From Takakia lepidozioides (Eukaryota > Streptophyta > Takakiopsida > Takakiales > Takakiaceae): 64,000 nt of DNA. The translations under genes and the position numbers were made by a program. Location of the stretch: NCBI GenBank assembly GCA_030704615.1, contig CM060734.1, positions 8,246,001 to 8,310,000 of the forward strand, given 5' to 3'. Shown piece after piece: positions 22,654 to 34,537 of the stretch. How positions within the stretch are numbered: position 1 is the stretch's first letter; the number at the start of each line of letters is the position of its first letter. The notes under the pieces were generated by a model, which saw nothing but the letters and a program-made list of their open reading frames with translations, ran no database searches and was not told where the DNA came from.

Positions 22654-24300
22654 ATGGAAATTCCCTTCAATTGTTATAGGCAGTCCGGAATAGCTCCCCA
22701 CACTTTGGTCGCTCTCCGGCTCGCTCGCTTGTTCTCTAGCTTTTGGTCACTTAACGGGTTTGCACTGTTCTTGGGGGTTACTACTCCCTGTCAAACACAT
22801 GGTGTCTCCAACAACTTTGTTAATGAGCTAATTTCATTATTACACAAAGAACTCTTGCCTATTGGAAATTGTTTGCCCAAATCCCACTATGAGGCAAAAC
22901 AACTCATAATGGAGTTGGGGCTTACTTATGACAGTATAGATGCATGTCCGAAGGGTTGTGTGTTATTCAGGGGAAAAGAATTGGAGAAATTGGAGGCGTG
23001 CCCAAATTGCCAGTCCAATCGGTATCGAGTGGGGACAAAGACACGGGTTCCATGTAAGGTTCTTCGTCACTTCCCTGTCATTCCAAGGCTTCTACGTATA
23101 TACAAAGTAAAATCAATTGCAGAGTTGATGACCTAGCACTCTACGAACCGAAGTGAGAATGGGTTGGTGAGGCACCCAACAAACAGTAGAGCTTGGGCAC
23201 ACATTGACCAGACTTGGCCGGATTTTGTGGCGGAACCCAGAAGTATTCGATTGGGTCTTGCTCTGGATCTGGATGGAGTAAATCCATTTAGTGACACATC
23301 AACCAAATGGTCGACATGGCCTGTCCTTATCATCAATTACAATCTACCCCCGTGGTAATGCACCAAGGTTTTTTTTACAATGCTAACTCTCTTAATACCC
23401 AGGTCAGATTCAACTACGAACGCCAACGTAGACGTGTATCTGCAACCCTTGGTGGATGAATTAAAGTTGTTGTGGGAGGTGGGTGTTCAAGCAGTAGATG
23501 GATCGAAGCAGGTGGGAGAACAAACATTCTTCATGAGAGCCATTCTAATGTGGTCAATACATGACTTTCTAGCGTATGGGTTGTTGGCGGGGTGCAAACA
23601 TGGTGGATACAAGGCATGCCCAACTTGTGGCCCAACTGTTGATTCTAGGTACTCCAAGGCCTGTTCTAAAATGTTGTATTTGGGTCGTAGAAGGTATTTG
23701 CCTGCGGATCATCCGTTCAGATTTGATACTACATATTTCAATGGGGCTACAGAACATAGACCAGCCCCTATAATTGTGACTGCAAGGGAGCAATTTGATC
23801 GTGGCACAGATACTGCATTGTACATTGCAAGGGGCGGAGCACCTAATGGGCAATTCTTCCAAGAAACATGGGATGAAGCGTGCCACAGTGTTGAATCAAT
23901 TGCCCTACTGGAAAGAACTTCTGATCCGATACACATTGGATCCTATGCACTGTGAAATTTTTTTGTGTGAAAATGTGTTACAAACTATTTTTGGAGACAG
24001 ACGCAGCTACGTCAAGGAAAGATATGGAATTATGTGGTATTCGTCCACATATGTGGCTGAAACCTCATCCCACAGCAGCAAACAAGCTCGTAAAACCGCT
24101 GGCCCCATATGTGCTCACTGAAAATGACAGGAGCATCTTTTTGGAAATAATATCTACCCTAAGAGTGCCACTGGTTATGCTGGTGCGTTCTCCAAGCATG
24201 TGGCAAAGGGCAAGTTGTCTACCATGAAATCTCATGACTACCATGTCATGATGCAGCGAATTCTACCATTGGGCATTCGTGGGCTACCGTTACTATAGTC
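22654..24300 (+). pseudogene. CACTA (En/Spm) TNP2-like transposase, broken
   Basis: Several plus-strand frames follow one another. 22,654-23,136 has ELGLTYDSIDACPKGCVLFR and LEACPNCQSNRYR. 23,164-23,358 has RLGLALDLDGVNPF and STWPVLIINYNLPPW. 23,380-23,955 has PLVDELKLLWEVGVQAVDGS and GLLAGCKHGGYKACPTCGP. 23,952-24,300 has the GIRPHMWLKPHP and KPLAPYVLTENDRSIFLE blocks, then KSHDYHVMMQRILPLGIRGL. This is the standard order of plant TNP2 transposases. Frame changes near 23,140, 23,360, 23,950 and 24,190 mean it is a pseudogene or has unrecognised introns. Confidence 0.85.
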
Positions 24301-24567
24301 CTCATTGAAGTAGTTGGTTAATTCATTTGTTAGCAGATATGCATCATCCATGCATTTGCATTTGCCCTTTTGCTGGTTACTAACATATTCCTTTAGGAAT
24401 GGCAAACGAAACTCACAAACAGGAATCTCTCCTCCGTTACATACCTGCATTGTGGTTCGGTGTTAGTAAACGCAAAGGAGGCTCGTTACGACGTTACTAA
24501 GCAAAGGTGGAACTAGTTAGTGGGAGTAGTATGTACTTTTACTAGTAGGCTAGTAAGTAGGTAAAAA

Positions 24568-24617
24568 GATAAAGATAAAGTTTCTTTAACGTCCAGTGAA
24601 TTTACAGAGCCTACTGC
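24568..24617 (-). repeat. SINE 3' tail fragment
   Basis: The reverse complement contains AGGCTCTGTAAATTCACTGG and ends GAAACTTTATCTTTATC, matching the 3' end of the intact SINE at 37,567-37,749. The tRNA-related head is not present here. Confidence 0.7.
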
Positions 24618-24619
24618 CA

Positions 24620-26938
24620 GGTAGAGAGTAAAGAGCTGAACACCTGACACGTTGCCTCCTACATTAAGTATCGATGCTATTTATACCTGCTCCACCATGT
24701 TACCCTAACTAAATTTTACTTTTAATTAATTCTTAAACTCGCCCTGAAATCGAAGGTACTAAATCCAATAAAATTATTGAAAATATGAGTGTAAGAAGAT
24801 TGCACTGGGCCTGCAGCAACGGCAACTTAATGTTGCCGCCACTAACTGGGCACACACAAGGCTAAGTTAGATCCAGGTACCTATTTTCAGAAATGGCATT
24901 GAAGAAGCGCAGGGCGAAATGAGCCGAAAGGATTGAACTCGCGACAGGTCGTTGTCGATACGAGCGTTCTTGTCCGCTAGCAGCATTCTCGTCTTCCCTC
25001 CGCGCTCCCGCACAAATGCATGGTCGCTTGCACATCGCTGCGTGCAGGCAGAGTTCCGACGCCGTGCCAGCGCTGCATTGTTGCTGTATGTGAAGGGGGA
25101 GAGGGCGGAGGTTCTTCTTCGCTTGTCTTGCACAGTGTGGCCGTGATATTATTTTTTGTTCTTCTTCGTTTTCCGAGTGAATACATTTTCGTTCCTTGCC
25201 ACCACATGTTTGTATCTGTAACGACAATGCAGGTGTGTGGAGGCAGGTGAAGAGTGTGACGCGAATGTGTAATAGGACGACGGGGGTTCTTTGTTTGTTT
25301 TGTAGATTGTGGCCGTGTTTTTTTATTGTGTTTGCGGAGGGAAAGATATTTTAGATGCGGCCACATGTGTGTATCTGTCAAGGCAATATAATGTATCCCG
25401 GCAGGTGCAGTGAACGACTGGCAATCGAGGTCGGGGGTGCACGGGTAGGGAAGGCGTCACAATGTCCAAGCATTGCCTGTGCGGTAGGGGGTTCCGGGAT
25501 GACGGGATGAAGCCGAGGAACTTAAAGAAAGAAGAGGTGTAGATCTTCGTCGAGAGGAAGATATCAGAGTAGCGTACTTGGAGCGGTGATGGAGGGAGGC
25601 ATGGTATCTGTCAATGGCAGCATTGCGTCGTCAACGAGTGCTTCTTTTAATCTCCATGGCCAAGTCAGAAACCTTGTCTCTGGACTTTTCTTCTCTTTGA
25701 TATCTTTCTCTTCATTCTTCTACGGATTCTGTTCTTGTTACTTATCGGTATGCTATCTTTGCTTTGGTCTGTGGGGTATGTTGGCCGTCAATGTGGCCGC
25801 CCCACTTTCACACGTAGGATTGCAAGCTCTGTTCGCAGATAATGCATCCAAGACAGCTCTTTTTATCGCTAAATTTATGCGGATTCTATCGGACGTTAAC
25901 TAGAGTATTTTGAGTCTGCTCTTGTTGTCTCGCGATACTTTATCACGTTTGCTCTCCTTCAGTAGATTCCTGGATATTAGCCGCTTGGCAAGCTGTCTTT
26001 CACTTTATGCTTCTTTTGCATTGTGCATCCCTTTCAGACATATCCTTCTCTCGTTTCCTTTCTCAAAAAGTCCCAAGGACGACTCCTCGTAAATTGTCTC
26101 GTTCTGAAACTGTTGCATCCTACGTACCGGATTCCTTTTAGGCCGCCTGGAAATAAATTGAGGCTGGAATGGTTTGCTTGCCTTACTAGTCCTCAAAGGA
26201 TGCCTTGAGAAGCGAGATAACGATGTGTGTGTAGGAGATCTCGATAATGTCCAGGAATGCAGGTGCCCGGATCCCAAAAACTGCTGTGAAAGGCCCTTAG
26301 TTTGTTACTCGCAGTATCCTTTTGTGTGGTAGATGGGAACTGTGGGGTCTGTTAGATGCTGAAGTTTTCTGCCTGCTACATGATTAAAGAGCGCTTGCAT
26401 TTGGAGCAAGTCTCTTTCTGCGGTGTCATGCCTAAGCCAAAAGTTGTTTTTTTCCTTAGTGGCACGTTTTCAATGCTGTGTTATGTTTTTCTACTCAGGT
26501 CTTCTAGCATCTGCAATCCTGAAAATCTCATCTTAGAAGGGAAAGCAAGCGCTCAGACTCTTCTCGTCAGTTTGATTTGTCCATGTAAAGAAACAGGGCA
26601 TCTGACCTCATACATTGTTTGTCCACAATCAACAAAGATGAGGTGCCTGGAGTTCTTCATCTGATTTGTTAGAAGTCTGCCTGTGGTTTGCTCATTGACC
26701 TTACTAAATCAGAACCTGATTATGAAGGTGTATGAATCACACAATTTTGGAAGAAGTGTATATTGTGTTCTGAGTAAATATTACTTCATCAAACTAAGAT
26801 AGTCTTCCTCCTCTATTTGTTCAGTGCAAGGAAGAGCTTATCTTGCAGTGGATTGTTGTTTGTACCCTCCTGAGATAGTGTCTGGTATGAGCGGTAATTT
26901 CTTGGTAAGTGTGTTAATGATGGAGTGTGTGCACACAG
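24620..26938. other. Region upstream of the DUF1635 gene
   Basis: 24,620-25,000 is AT-rich. 25,000-25,560 is GC-rich with CT-rich stretches and could hold the promoter and 5' leader. The rest, up to the acceptor CACACAG at 26,938, is T-rich and intron-like. ORFs here have no recognisable domain. Confidence 0.4.
25589..25663 (+). CDS. Candidate first coding exon of the DUF1635 gene
   Basis: The ATG at 25,589 opens 25 codons ending SFNLHGQ before a GTCAGA donor. The phase (0) matches the acceptor at 26,938, giving HGQ/SFDEMRD, which resembles the 'YQES-DELR' start of other DUF1635 proteins. The donor is not a strong consensus and no transcript is available, so this remains a proposal. Confidence 0.3.
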
Positions 26939-28348
26939 AGTTTCGATGAGATGAGGGATTTGCTCATGTGTGCAACAATGGAACTGGAATCAGCACGAAC
27001 AGCAGCAACAGCTCAGGGCCAACTTCATGAAGCGCGCGTGCGTCATTTGCAGGAAATTTTGAAGACAACACGGCGGGAGAGGGATGAGGCACGCAAGCAG
27101 TATCACCAGTTGCAGGAGCAACTCTTGCGTTCACCTAGCTTGAATGGCTCTGGCCTTAGTGACAGTCTGCCGAACACAGGATTGGCAGCTGTGGTTGAAT
27201 CAGCAGCAGATGCACATCATCACCTAGAAGAGCTTGAGGAGCACCTGGAGCTCAATGAAACCCACCATTCTTCCTCGCATGCACCCCTGGTGCACCATGA
27301 CCAGCAACTGGATCATTTGGAGGACCCTGTGCAGGTTCTCCATCACCTGGACCTTCCATCCCCAGATGCACATTCATCGCTACCTCCTCTGCCCCCACTG
27401 CCCCCGCTTCACTGCCCCAGTGAGCAGTGCTCCTTGCATAGCTTGGATGACCTCCAGCAATCCTCTTCACCAGTAGCTCTGCAGCACCAGCAAGGACAGC
27501 ACAGCTTGCAGCGCCACCACCGTCACCGCCATCAACTTCTCCAGCACAGTTCAGATGAAGAACTTGAGCATGAGTCTGAGCAGCTCTTGTTGCAGATGCA
27601 GCAACAGAGCGAGCAGCAGCTGCAGTCTGGGCAGCAGGTCCTAGTGCACCAACAAGCCATGCATGAGTCGCTAGTCAGTATGGGTGCCATGTCAGTGCTG
27701 CAGCATTCGACATGGCAATCTCTACCTGGTGGGGGTGCTGGATTTCCTCAACCAGGCATCTGCTCACCACCCCTTTCAAGTCTAGGGTTGCAAACTGCTT
27801 GCCTTCACAGTGGCTCTGCAGTGGCCTCCTTGTTAAGCCCCCTCAAACCATATAAAACTGTAGGCTCGGGTCCAGTGCAGCTGCATCTTCCAGAGCCACC
27901 AGAAGCAGACCTGCAGGTGATGTTGAAATCCTTGCCAGAGAAAGGGAAGCTCCTGCAGGCAGTGATGCAAGCTGGGCCTCTTTTGCAGACTCTGCTGGTA
28001 GCTGGCGGCCCCCTTCCGCAATGGCGACATCCCCCTCCAGCACTAGATACACTGGACATTCCCCGTGTGTCCATGTCCTCCTCAACTCCTTGTGATTCCC
28101 AGCCCTCAGTCAACAACATCGGTCGAATGACCACCGGTACTCTTGAGCAGCATGGTGGCATTCATCCCTCACCACCTATCCCCTCCCAAGAAAGTAGCCT
28201 CTCTCACCTTTCTGTACCCCTTTCAGTTCCAACCACCCCAAATAGTTGCTTTGCTTCTCAGGGCATCCTCCGTGTCAGCAGCATGGGCCACTTGGCCCCA
28301 GATATGAGGCTGTTAAATCCACCCCTGAAGTATGCTAAGATTCACTAA
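26939..28348 (+). CDS. DUF1635 family protein, main exon
   Basis: An open frame of about 470 codons without lesion. The first ~70 residues form a predicted coiled coil (FDEMRDLLMCATMELESART, then RHLQEILKTTRRERDEARKQ), the hallmark of the plant DUF1635 family. The middle is rich in His, Gln, Leu and Ser. Near the C-terminus LPEKGKLLQAVMQAGPLLQT and AGGPLPQWRHPPP form the second conserved family block. The protein ends AKIH. Molecular function of the family is unknown; a scaffold role is inference from the coiled coil. Start by acceptor CACACAG at 26,938; the in-frame Met at 26,927 is probably intronic. This is the most intact gene in the window. Confidence 0.85.
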   Translation, partial: SFDEMRDLLMCATMELESARTAATAQGQLHEARVRHLQEILKTTRRERDEARKQYHQLQEQLLRSPSLNGSGLSDSLPNTGLAAVVESAADAHHHLEELEEHLELNETHHSSSHAPLVHHDQQLDHLEDPVQVLHHLDLPSPDAHSSLPPLPPLPPLHCPSEQCSLHSLDDLQQSSSPVALQHQQGQHSLQRHHRHRHQLLQHSSDEELEHESEQLLLQMQQQSEQQLQSGQQVLVHQQAMHESLVSMGAMSVLQHSTWQSLPGGGAGFPQPGICSPPLSSLGLQTACLHSGSAVASLLSPLKPYKTVGSGPVQLHLPEPPEADLQVMLKSLPEKGKLLQAVMQAGPLLQTLLVAGGPLPQWRHPPPALDTLDIPRVSMSSSTPCDSQPSVNNIGRMTTGTLEQHGGIHPSPPIPSQESSLSHLSVPLSVPTTPNSCFASQGILRVSSMGHLAPDMRLLNPPLKYAKIH

Positions 28349-29249
28349 GCCTCAGCTTGTACATCTACTCTAACTGCGGACCGTGCTCAAGCTGATTACT
28401 TCTGCGTTGGACAACCTGTCGTTTCGCAAAGGTGACATTTTTGCTAGCACTGGGTACGTTACACTTCCAACTGTCAATCTATGTAGCACAGAAAAAAATA
28501 CTTGCTCAATGGTGTCCCATTGGATGCCGCTGCCCAGCATAATGACATCAGAGCATTAAATTACTGTTGTACAGTAACTCTGATGCAGTTAGCGGCGGAG
28601 CTGGTTAGATGCAGACACTTTTGTGATTAGTGTTGTACTTTTAGCTCTTTGAGACAATTTATAATTTCTCAATGTTGAATCAATTCTTGCCCCTTATCAG
28701 ACCTAAATGTAGCCTGAATTGGATGTCAGTTTGCATTCTCGCCAGTGGTGTGCTCTATGATTGGGAGTTCAAATGCCGTCCCTCTTCTGAAGTTGTTTCT
28801 TGTTGCTGTGCTTTGTCCCGTAGGCCCTGGGCGAGCCCAATGGACATCATAATTTTGTTGCCTTTCACAACAGTTGCTACTTTCTTTTGACTTTTCATCG
28901 CCATAGGCTCTCTGGGCTTCGGTAGAGCTTGGGAAGCTTTCTGTTGGTGCAAATGCTTTTTGGTAGCATCAGGATGTTGCTTGATGGGTCCTCAGGTTTG
29001 TGTTGCGAAAATGGTGATTGGAGTCCCGCTTGGACATGAATCAGACATTGTCTGTGGCAGGATATGTGCTGCCAGGCAGGTACATACCAGGATGCATACC
29101 TGCATTGTGGCAAGGTGGATACTTCCATTGAGAGAGAGATCTTATCATATTTTAGAGAAGGAGACCATTATGGCACTCTTCCAAATATTTAAAACATCGC
29201 CCTTTCGCTTTTTCTAAACCATACCCCGGTGACCTGGGGTTTAATCCTT
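28349..29249. other. 3' flank of DUF1635 gene, no second gene seen
   Basis: T-rich untranslated-like sequence to about 28,700, then unassigned sequence with short ORFs. It ends at the TTAA that marks the left end of the piggyBac-like element. Confidence 0.45.
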
Positions 29250-29662
29250 TTAACCCTTAAGCGCCCACTGGTCCCCGGTGACTTTTTCCAAAAACTTTAA
29301 AATGACAATAACATTCAGGGAAAAACCAATTTCCAAAAACCGATTGCACATTACCTGGCCACCTACCTCCTGCATGCACCTGCCAATTTTCAGGGCAATC
29401 AGATAAGATCCCGCCCGTTCAACGTGGGCCCATTTTTGGGCCCCTTTGCAATAGAAAATAGTTTCCAGGGAGCTTTTTGGAGTTTGGGGTGACGGGATGA
29501 AAGCAGAATCAACAATCTGCTGATTCTGCGACAACATCATCCCTGTGACATCCGTCATCCAGCGAACCAGTTTTTAGTGAATTTGGACATGAATTGTGGT
29601 GTTGACACTTGGCAAACGTCAATTTAGCTATGTTTTGTCAATTTAGCTATGTTTGAAGCAAG

Positions 29663-30115
29663 GTGAAGCAAGGTGTTTCCTTGTCTATGTCAAACCTGGA
29701 ACAAACACCTAGGAACCTGGAAACACATAGCAAAGCTGAAGCACAAAAAGCAGAGAAGATGGCACAAAGTGGGACCAGCAACGATTCTCTCAATTTCGAG
29801 ACCTCAGACTTGCCAAGCATTCAACAATTTGGCACATATGTGACAACATGGACAGTTCAGGGAGTCCCTATATCTGTCACAGCATCAATGCATGAGTGGG
29901 AGTTGTACCCATACACTACCCCAGCCGGCAGTTCACACATGACCAAGGGGGGAGATCCCCCCCGTGCACCCCCACTTGGCCATGGGACTAACACCTACGG
30001 AAAACTAGACAGAAGGAAAGAAGCAGAGCCAAGTGTAAGTAAGGAAAAATGTCACATTGAACTACAATGCAAACCTGAATTACGCGCTAAGGCTTCAAAG
30101 AAAGCACCAGCATAA
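29663..30115 (+). other. 150-codon open frame of unknown nature
   Basis: A hydrophilic frame within the piggyBac subterminal region, with no recognised domain. It lies opposite to the piggyBac transposase strand. It may be a second gene of that element or chance; codon use gives no clear answer. Confidence 0.2.
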
Positions 30116-30197
30116 AGCCACATACACCCAATGTAGTTAGTGTATTCAAATGAGATAGACACACCACAAAACGTAAATTGAGCGGGGAAGACACCCC

Positions 30198-30572
30198 TAG
30201 GGAATTCCAAAAAGGCCTTGATGTGAAATGCAGCGCAATTCACTTGATCAGATGCCAATTCAATTGAATTGCGATGCCATTCAATTGAACTAACCCTAAT
30301 TTGCAATTCAATTGAATTGCTGACTGCAATTCAATTGAATTGTTAATCTATAATTTTTAACGCAGTTTTGGTATATAATATATATAATATATATTAATAT
30401 ATTATCATGTATATGTATATGTATATGTATCGTATACAACATATACATACGAGAGTATAAGCTGAATATACATGCTGGCCCGTCTATTCCTGCTGCCCGT
30501 CCATCCTTTGCTTGTGGTAAGGCCTAAGTCACGACATGAGTCGCGTAGCCTAAAGAGGATATATACTACACA
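30198..30572 (+). repeat. Left terminal inverted repeat
   Basis: Matches the reverse complement of 36,792-37,155 apart from small indels in the TA-rich middle. It contains four copies of the palindrome CAATTCAATTGAATTG near the tip and an ACGACATGAGTCGCGTAGCC block at the inner end. Confidence 0.95.
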
Positions 30573-30584
30573 TATATACTAGTA

Positions 30585-30840
30585 GAGGTATCGTCATTAG
30601 GTTGTAGCCCTGTTTGATATATCTACAGAGGTATAGTATATTTCATTTTACAAGAAAAGTTGGCCAAATTAATCTATATTTATGCGGAGGTATCGTCATG
30701 AGACAGTAGCCCTGTTTAGTATACCACCAGAGGTATAGCGCCTGACTTACAAAGAAACCTGGTCAAATCAGCCTATATGCAGGTTGAGGTATCGTTATGA
30801 GGTAGTTGCCCTGTTTAGTATACCTACAGAGGGATTGGCA
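30585..30840 (+). repeat. Three-copy tandem repeat, ~100 bp period
   Basis: GAGGTATCGTCAT...AGCCCTGTTT...TACC-ACAGAGG starts at 30,585, 30,687 and 30,786. Copies have diverged moderately. It lies just inside the left inverted repeat, so it is likely subterminal transposon sequence. Confidence 0.8.
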
Positions 30841-32028
30841 ACGTACGCATTCTTATCTCTGTTTTTATCCCAGTCCTCGCTTGTTAGATTCTACAGTTGT
30901 TCATCGCGTAGCACTTGGCTACATGATTGTCTATTGTTTCTGGTTTACTCAATAAGAAGAGTGGGATAGAAATGTCAAGTGAGTTTTTCATGGTACGTGT
31001 CATGGTTGGGTGGACAGGAAGAGGCCAAGGAAGAGGCAGCAGCAGAGCTGACACATTTTGGTAAGGCAACCGTGTCCATCCTGAGTATGAAGGATGCTGC
31101 ACCCTCGGAAATACAATGCTTCAAGTAAGTTCAAAGAGCTTTCTTCTCTTTCTGGTGTGCTGGATATGTATGCGGAGGACAACTAATATCACCTTAGGTG
31201 CCAAGGGAGAAACAAACAACCAGACCCTATTTCATTTCATTTCTTTCTCTCTCTCTCTCTCTCTCTCTCGTGTTTCTCCCTGTCCTCTAGGAAGCCTATT
31301 GACATTGGGTGGACTTGAAACGTGAGTACATTAATGTCTCTGTCACTAAATGTCGGCCTTCTGACCTCGTGTCCTTGTTTGTTTCGACCTTAAGCGTTTT
31401 GCTTCAGGTAAGGTAGTGCATTGGATTTAGTTGGAAAGCTTGGGGCCTTTCCCTCTTTAGAATATGCCTACACGGGCCATTCCCTGCAACTCCCTGGAGT
31501 GTGATCTCTGAATGGTAACAAGCGGACTCCTACCGCTTGGGGGCAGCCCCTCCGCCCAAATTGGGCAGTCGTATGCTCTGTCTAGCATACTCGGCACTTC
31601 GGCTCGGGTTGGTTCCTGTGCTTAAACTTATGGCCTGCGAAAACAATCAAAAATTTAGCTCCTATCAACATCAACACTCCTCAGGGTGATCCCTGGGAAT
31701 TGGTTACTTATGCAAATCTAGGGCTTCATGTGTAGTTTTTGGGGTGAATCCCAGGATGGACGATGTGTCCTTTAAAACTACATGCTCTACCTTAGGCTTG
31801 GATTTCATGGTTAATGGTACCATCTCGAGACTTGATAACAGGGGTACGTTGAAGTTGCAATGACCAAAAGTGCTTCTAATAGAGTCCCCATCAATTCAAT
31901 CTCAAATAAGTTCGTCCGTGATTTCTTGTTTGACAATTGTGAAATTATCAACAAGGGTTTGAGGTACGAGCATAGTATCTGGCTAAAACTGAATTTGAAG
32001 GGCGGCATGAGTACTCTGCTGGACCTCT
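30841..32028. other. Interior of the integrase-type transposon, no gene seen
   Basis: Short ORFs only. It includes a (CT)n microsatellite at about 31,241-31,270 and T-rich stretches. Nothing else recognised. Confidence 0.4.
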
Positions 32029-32912
32029 TTGTCCGTGTGTTTACATGCCCACAGAGGGACCCTGTGTGCTGACGCAGACAAGGCCTCACAAGTTTTGAAG
32101 CTGGACTGTGCTTCGTTCCTTGCCAAAGGTCAGGACTTCAATGCCTGGGTGGGCAAAGGGATCCATCAGGACGATATCATTGGACCTTTTGGTGAGGACG
32201 AGCTGAATTCTAATGGCAGACGGTTAATTAACTGTCTAGAAGAGCTTCAGCTTTTGACCTTGAATAACAGGACAAGAGGTGACCAAGTGCAGTGGACTCG
32301 TGAGAAACCCCAAACTGGGGAACGTTCCATTGTGGACTATATCATAATGGACAAATTTTGTTCCCCCAGTGTGCCGATGTGTTGATCGACAGAACTGATA
32401 TTGGTACCTCTGACCACTTGCTGGTTTGGACTGACATCAAAAGGTGTTTTCCCACCACCAAGAGATCTGTGAAACGTTCGATTCGGAAGTGGCGCATAGA
32501 AAAATTCCACAATGAGGAGGTCAAGGCTGAGTACGTCCAGGCCTTGCAAGAGGCTCTCCCTCATTTTGTCCAATCGCTCCAAGAACTTCAGTCACGCTCT
32601 GTTAACAATAAATGAAGTCGAAAGAGCAGTGGACTCTTGGGAGAGTTTCGTTTCCTCCGTGGCTGACAAGATCATTGGGAGGAAACTAATTGTCTGCGGT
32701 AGAGCAGTTTTTGGTGGACTAATGAGATTAAACTCAAGATAGCTGAGAGGAGCCCTCTATAAAGTGCTGCAATTTGGAAACCAACAGAGAATTGTGGGCG
32801 AGGTACTACCAGCTCCGTAAAGATATCAATCAGCTTGTTAGGTCTCAGAAAAAATTATACTGGGACAAGTTATACAGTGAAATAAAAACCAAACCACCAT
32901 GGTGGTAATGAC
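32029..32912 (+). pseudogene. LINE endonuclease-domain fragment
   Basis: The first frame has ILKLDCASF-like leader sequence, then the EEP-fold endonuclease blocks FNAWVGKGIHQDDIIGPFGE, LNSNGRRLINCLEELQLLTL and QTGERSIVDYIIMD. The next frame carries DIGTSDHLLVWTDIK (catalytic SDH) and KRSIRKWRIEKF, followed by ELWARYYQLRKDINQLVRSQ. This is the normal order of a non-LTR ORF2 endonuclease and the linker to reverse transcriptase. Frameshifts near 32,380 and 32,600 and a stop near 32,910 kill it. Reverse transcriptase is absent, so it is a captured or 3'-lost piece inside the larger transposon. Confidence 0.8.
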
Positions 32913-34430
32913 AAGAAATTATGCTTGGCCCTTCAACGTTTGTAGTCACGCTCTGTAGAGGTATTGAGCACAAGGGGAAGCAATATAACTTGGCATAGGG
33001 GCTGATATGGACTTGACATTGATCTTCCATGTGCACACCTCTCTCCATGTGCTGCTCATCCACCACTCTACCCACTGCCTGCGTATCGCTGGTTTGACTA
33101 AGTGACTGGTCACTAGATCACCAGTCACACCTTCATAGGAGTGGGCATGTGGCTTGCAAGTGTTGGGCTGCCAATAACAAACCCACTACAACGTTGCACT
33201 ACAACCATAATCTCATCACTATTGCAAAACTCAGCATTCATGCTCTCGATTCCCACTCCAGCCTTTCAAATTCCTCAACTTCCATTCAGCATCCCATGAA
33301 CCCCACATGCAGCCCGAGTGTTATTACAAGCACGTTATGTGCTTTGGTAAATACTGTTGTTGGAATGAGGCAAAGCCCTCAAACCTTGGCCAAATTTATG
33401 CAAACCTCCTTAAACTGCTTGTGAGCTAAATGGGTTTGATGTGCATGCCCAGGGCTAGCTCCATCTCATTTTTTGGGGGACCCTTTGGGAGACAGATGGC
33501 TTACTCAGAAGTGCTTCAGCTTCCTCTGATTCACTGGCAAAAGAAATATGGCTAGCTCTGAAAGAAACAGACAATTTCAAACCTCACAATTGATGAATGG
33601 CTTCCCCTGCATCATCATGTACTCCCCTGGCACTAGTATCTGGCCCCCATGACACAACCCCAGAGAAAACAAAAGACATGTTCATTTCGAGAATTATCTC
33701 CAATAATCTTGTTTCGATACCCTTACAAAGGTATCATGTTGCAATTGGGCTGTGTGTTCGATAGAGAGTTTAATATATCAACTCTTAGACGTTGATACTC
33801 TTACAGTGGTATCATGTTTGGTATATGTACATAGCCATATATTGGCACTATAAGGGCTTGGCAGTATGAAATTGGTTAGTGTCTCAAGGTGCAGATGAAA
33901 CATGCTAACATATTTAGATTGTAAGCAACACCCACCAGTCAAACTCATCCTCAGAAGAGATTGATACACAAAAATTTCTCAGGGTCGTTGGTGCGCAGGC
34001 TTTTGTCAAGGGCTTGATATCATCATCGGTCAACTCAAAGTCAAAGACATCAAGGTTCTACTTCAATCTCTCCATCTTGTCTGACTTAGGATTTTTATTA
34101 CTGTATGCAAAATTCTTAGATTATGAATAGAGGGTTCTTGAAAATGAGGCAAGTTGGTCATCATTGTCTCATATGTGGGGCAGACAAAGATTGTTGGAGA
34201 TAAAAGGCGGCCTCATGAGCCTCACGCTGTGCACTTCCCAATGAAACCCAACAATTTCACAACCCTCCAAAGATCGTACAACCCAGGCCCTGCCCCCAAG
34301 TAGTATGGTTTGATGTTTAGGGTGTATGGTTCAATATGGACAATGGATATGATGATGACATTTATTTAACAGAAATCCTCAAAGTACGTGACATAAAATA
34401 ATTATCTTTGAATGTGATTGTCCCACTTAT
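32913..34430. other. Interior of the integrase-type transposon, no gene seen
   Basis: No recognisable coding sequence. A motif GATAC-CTTACA-GGTATCATGTT appears twice, near 33,716 and 33,795. The rest is unassigned. Confidence 0.4.
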
Positions 34431-34537
34431 TCAGTTAATCACAATTACATACAAGAGCTTGTGTAATTAAAAGTTGGAGAGCTTCCCTACTTAACACGGT
34501 ATTACCAATGAGGTCCAATTGATCAAAATATCTATGT

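Noticed and set aside
26892-26938. First exon MSGNFL of the DUF1635 gene followed by GTAAGTG
   Set aside because: The implied intron would be only ~34 bp, too short to splice.
31241-31270. CT run as core promoter or polypyrimidine tract
   Set aside because: No gene starts or acceptor nearby that can be supported; treated as microsatellite.
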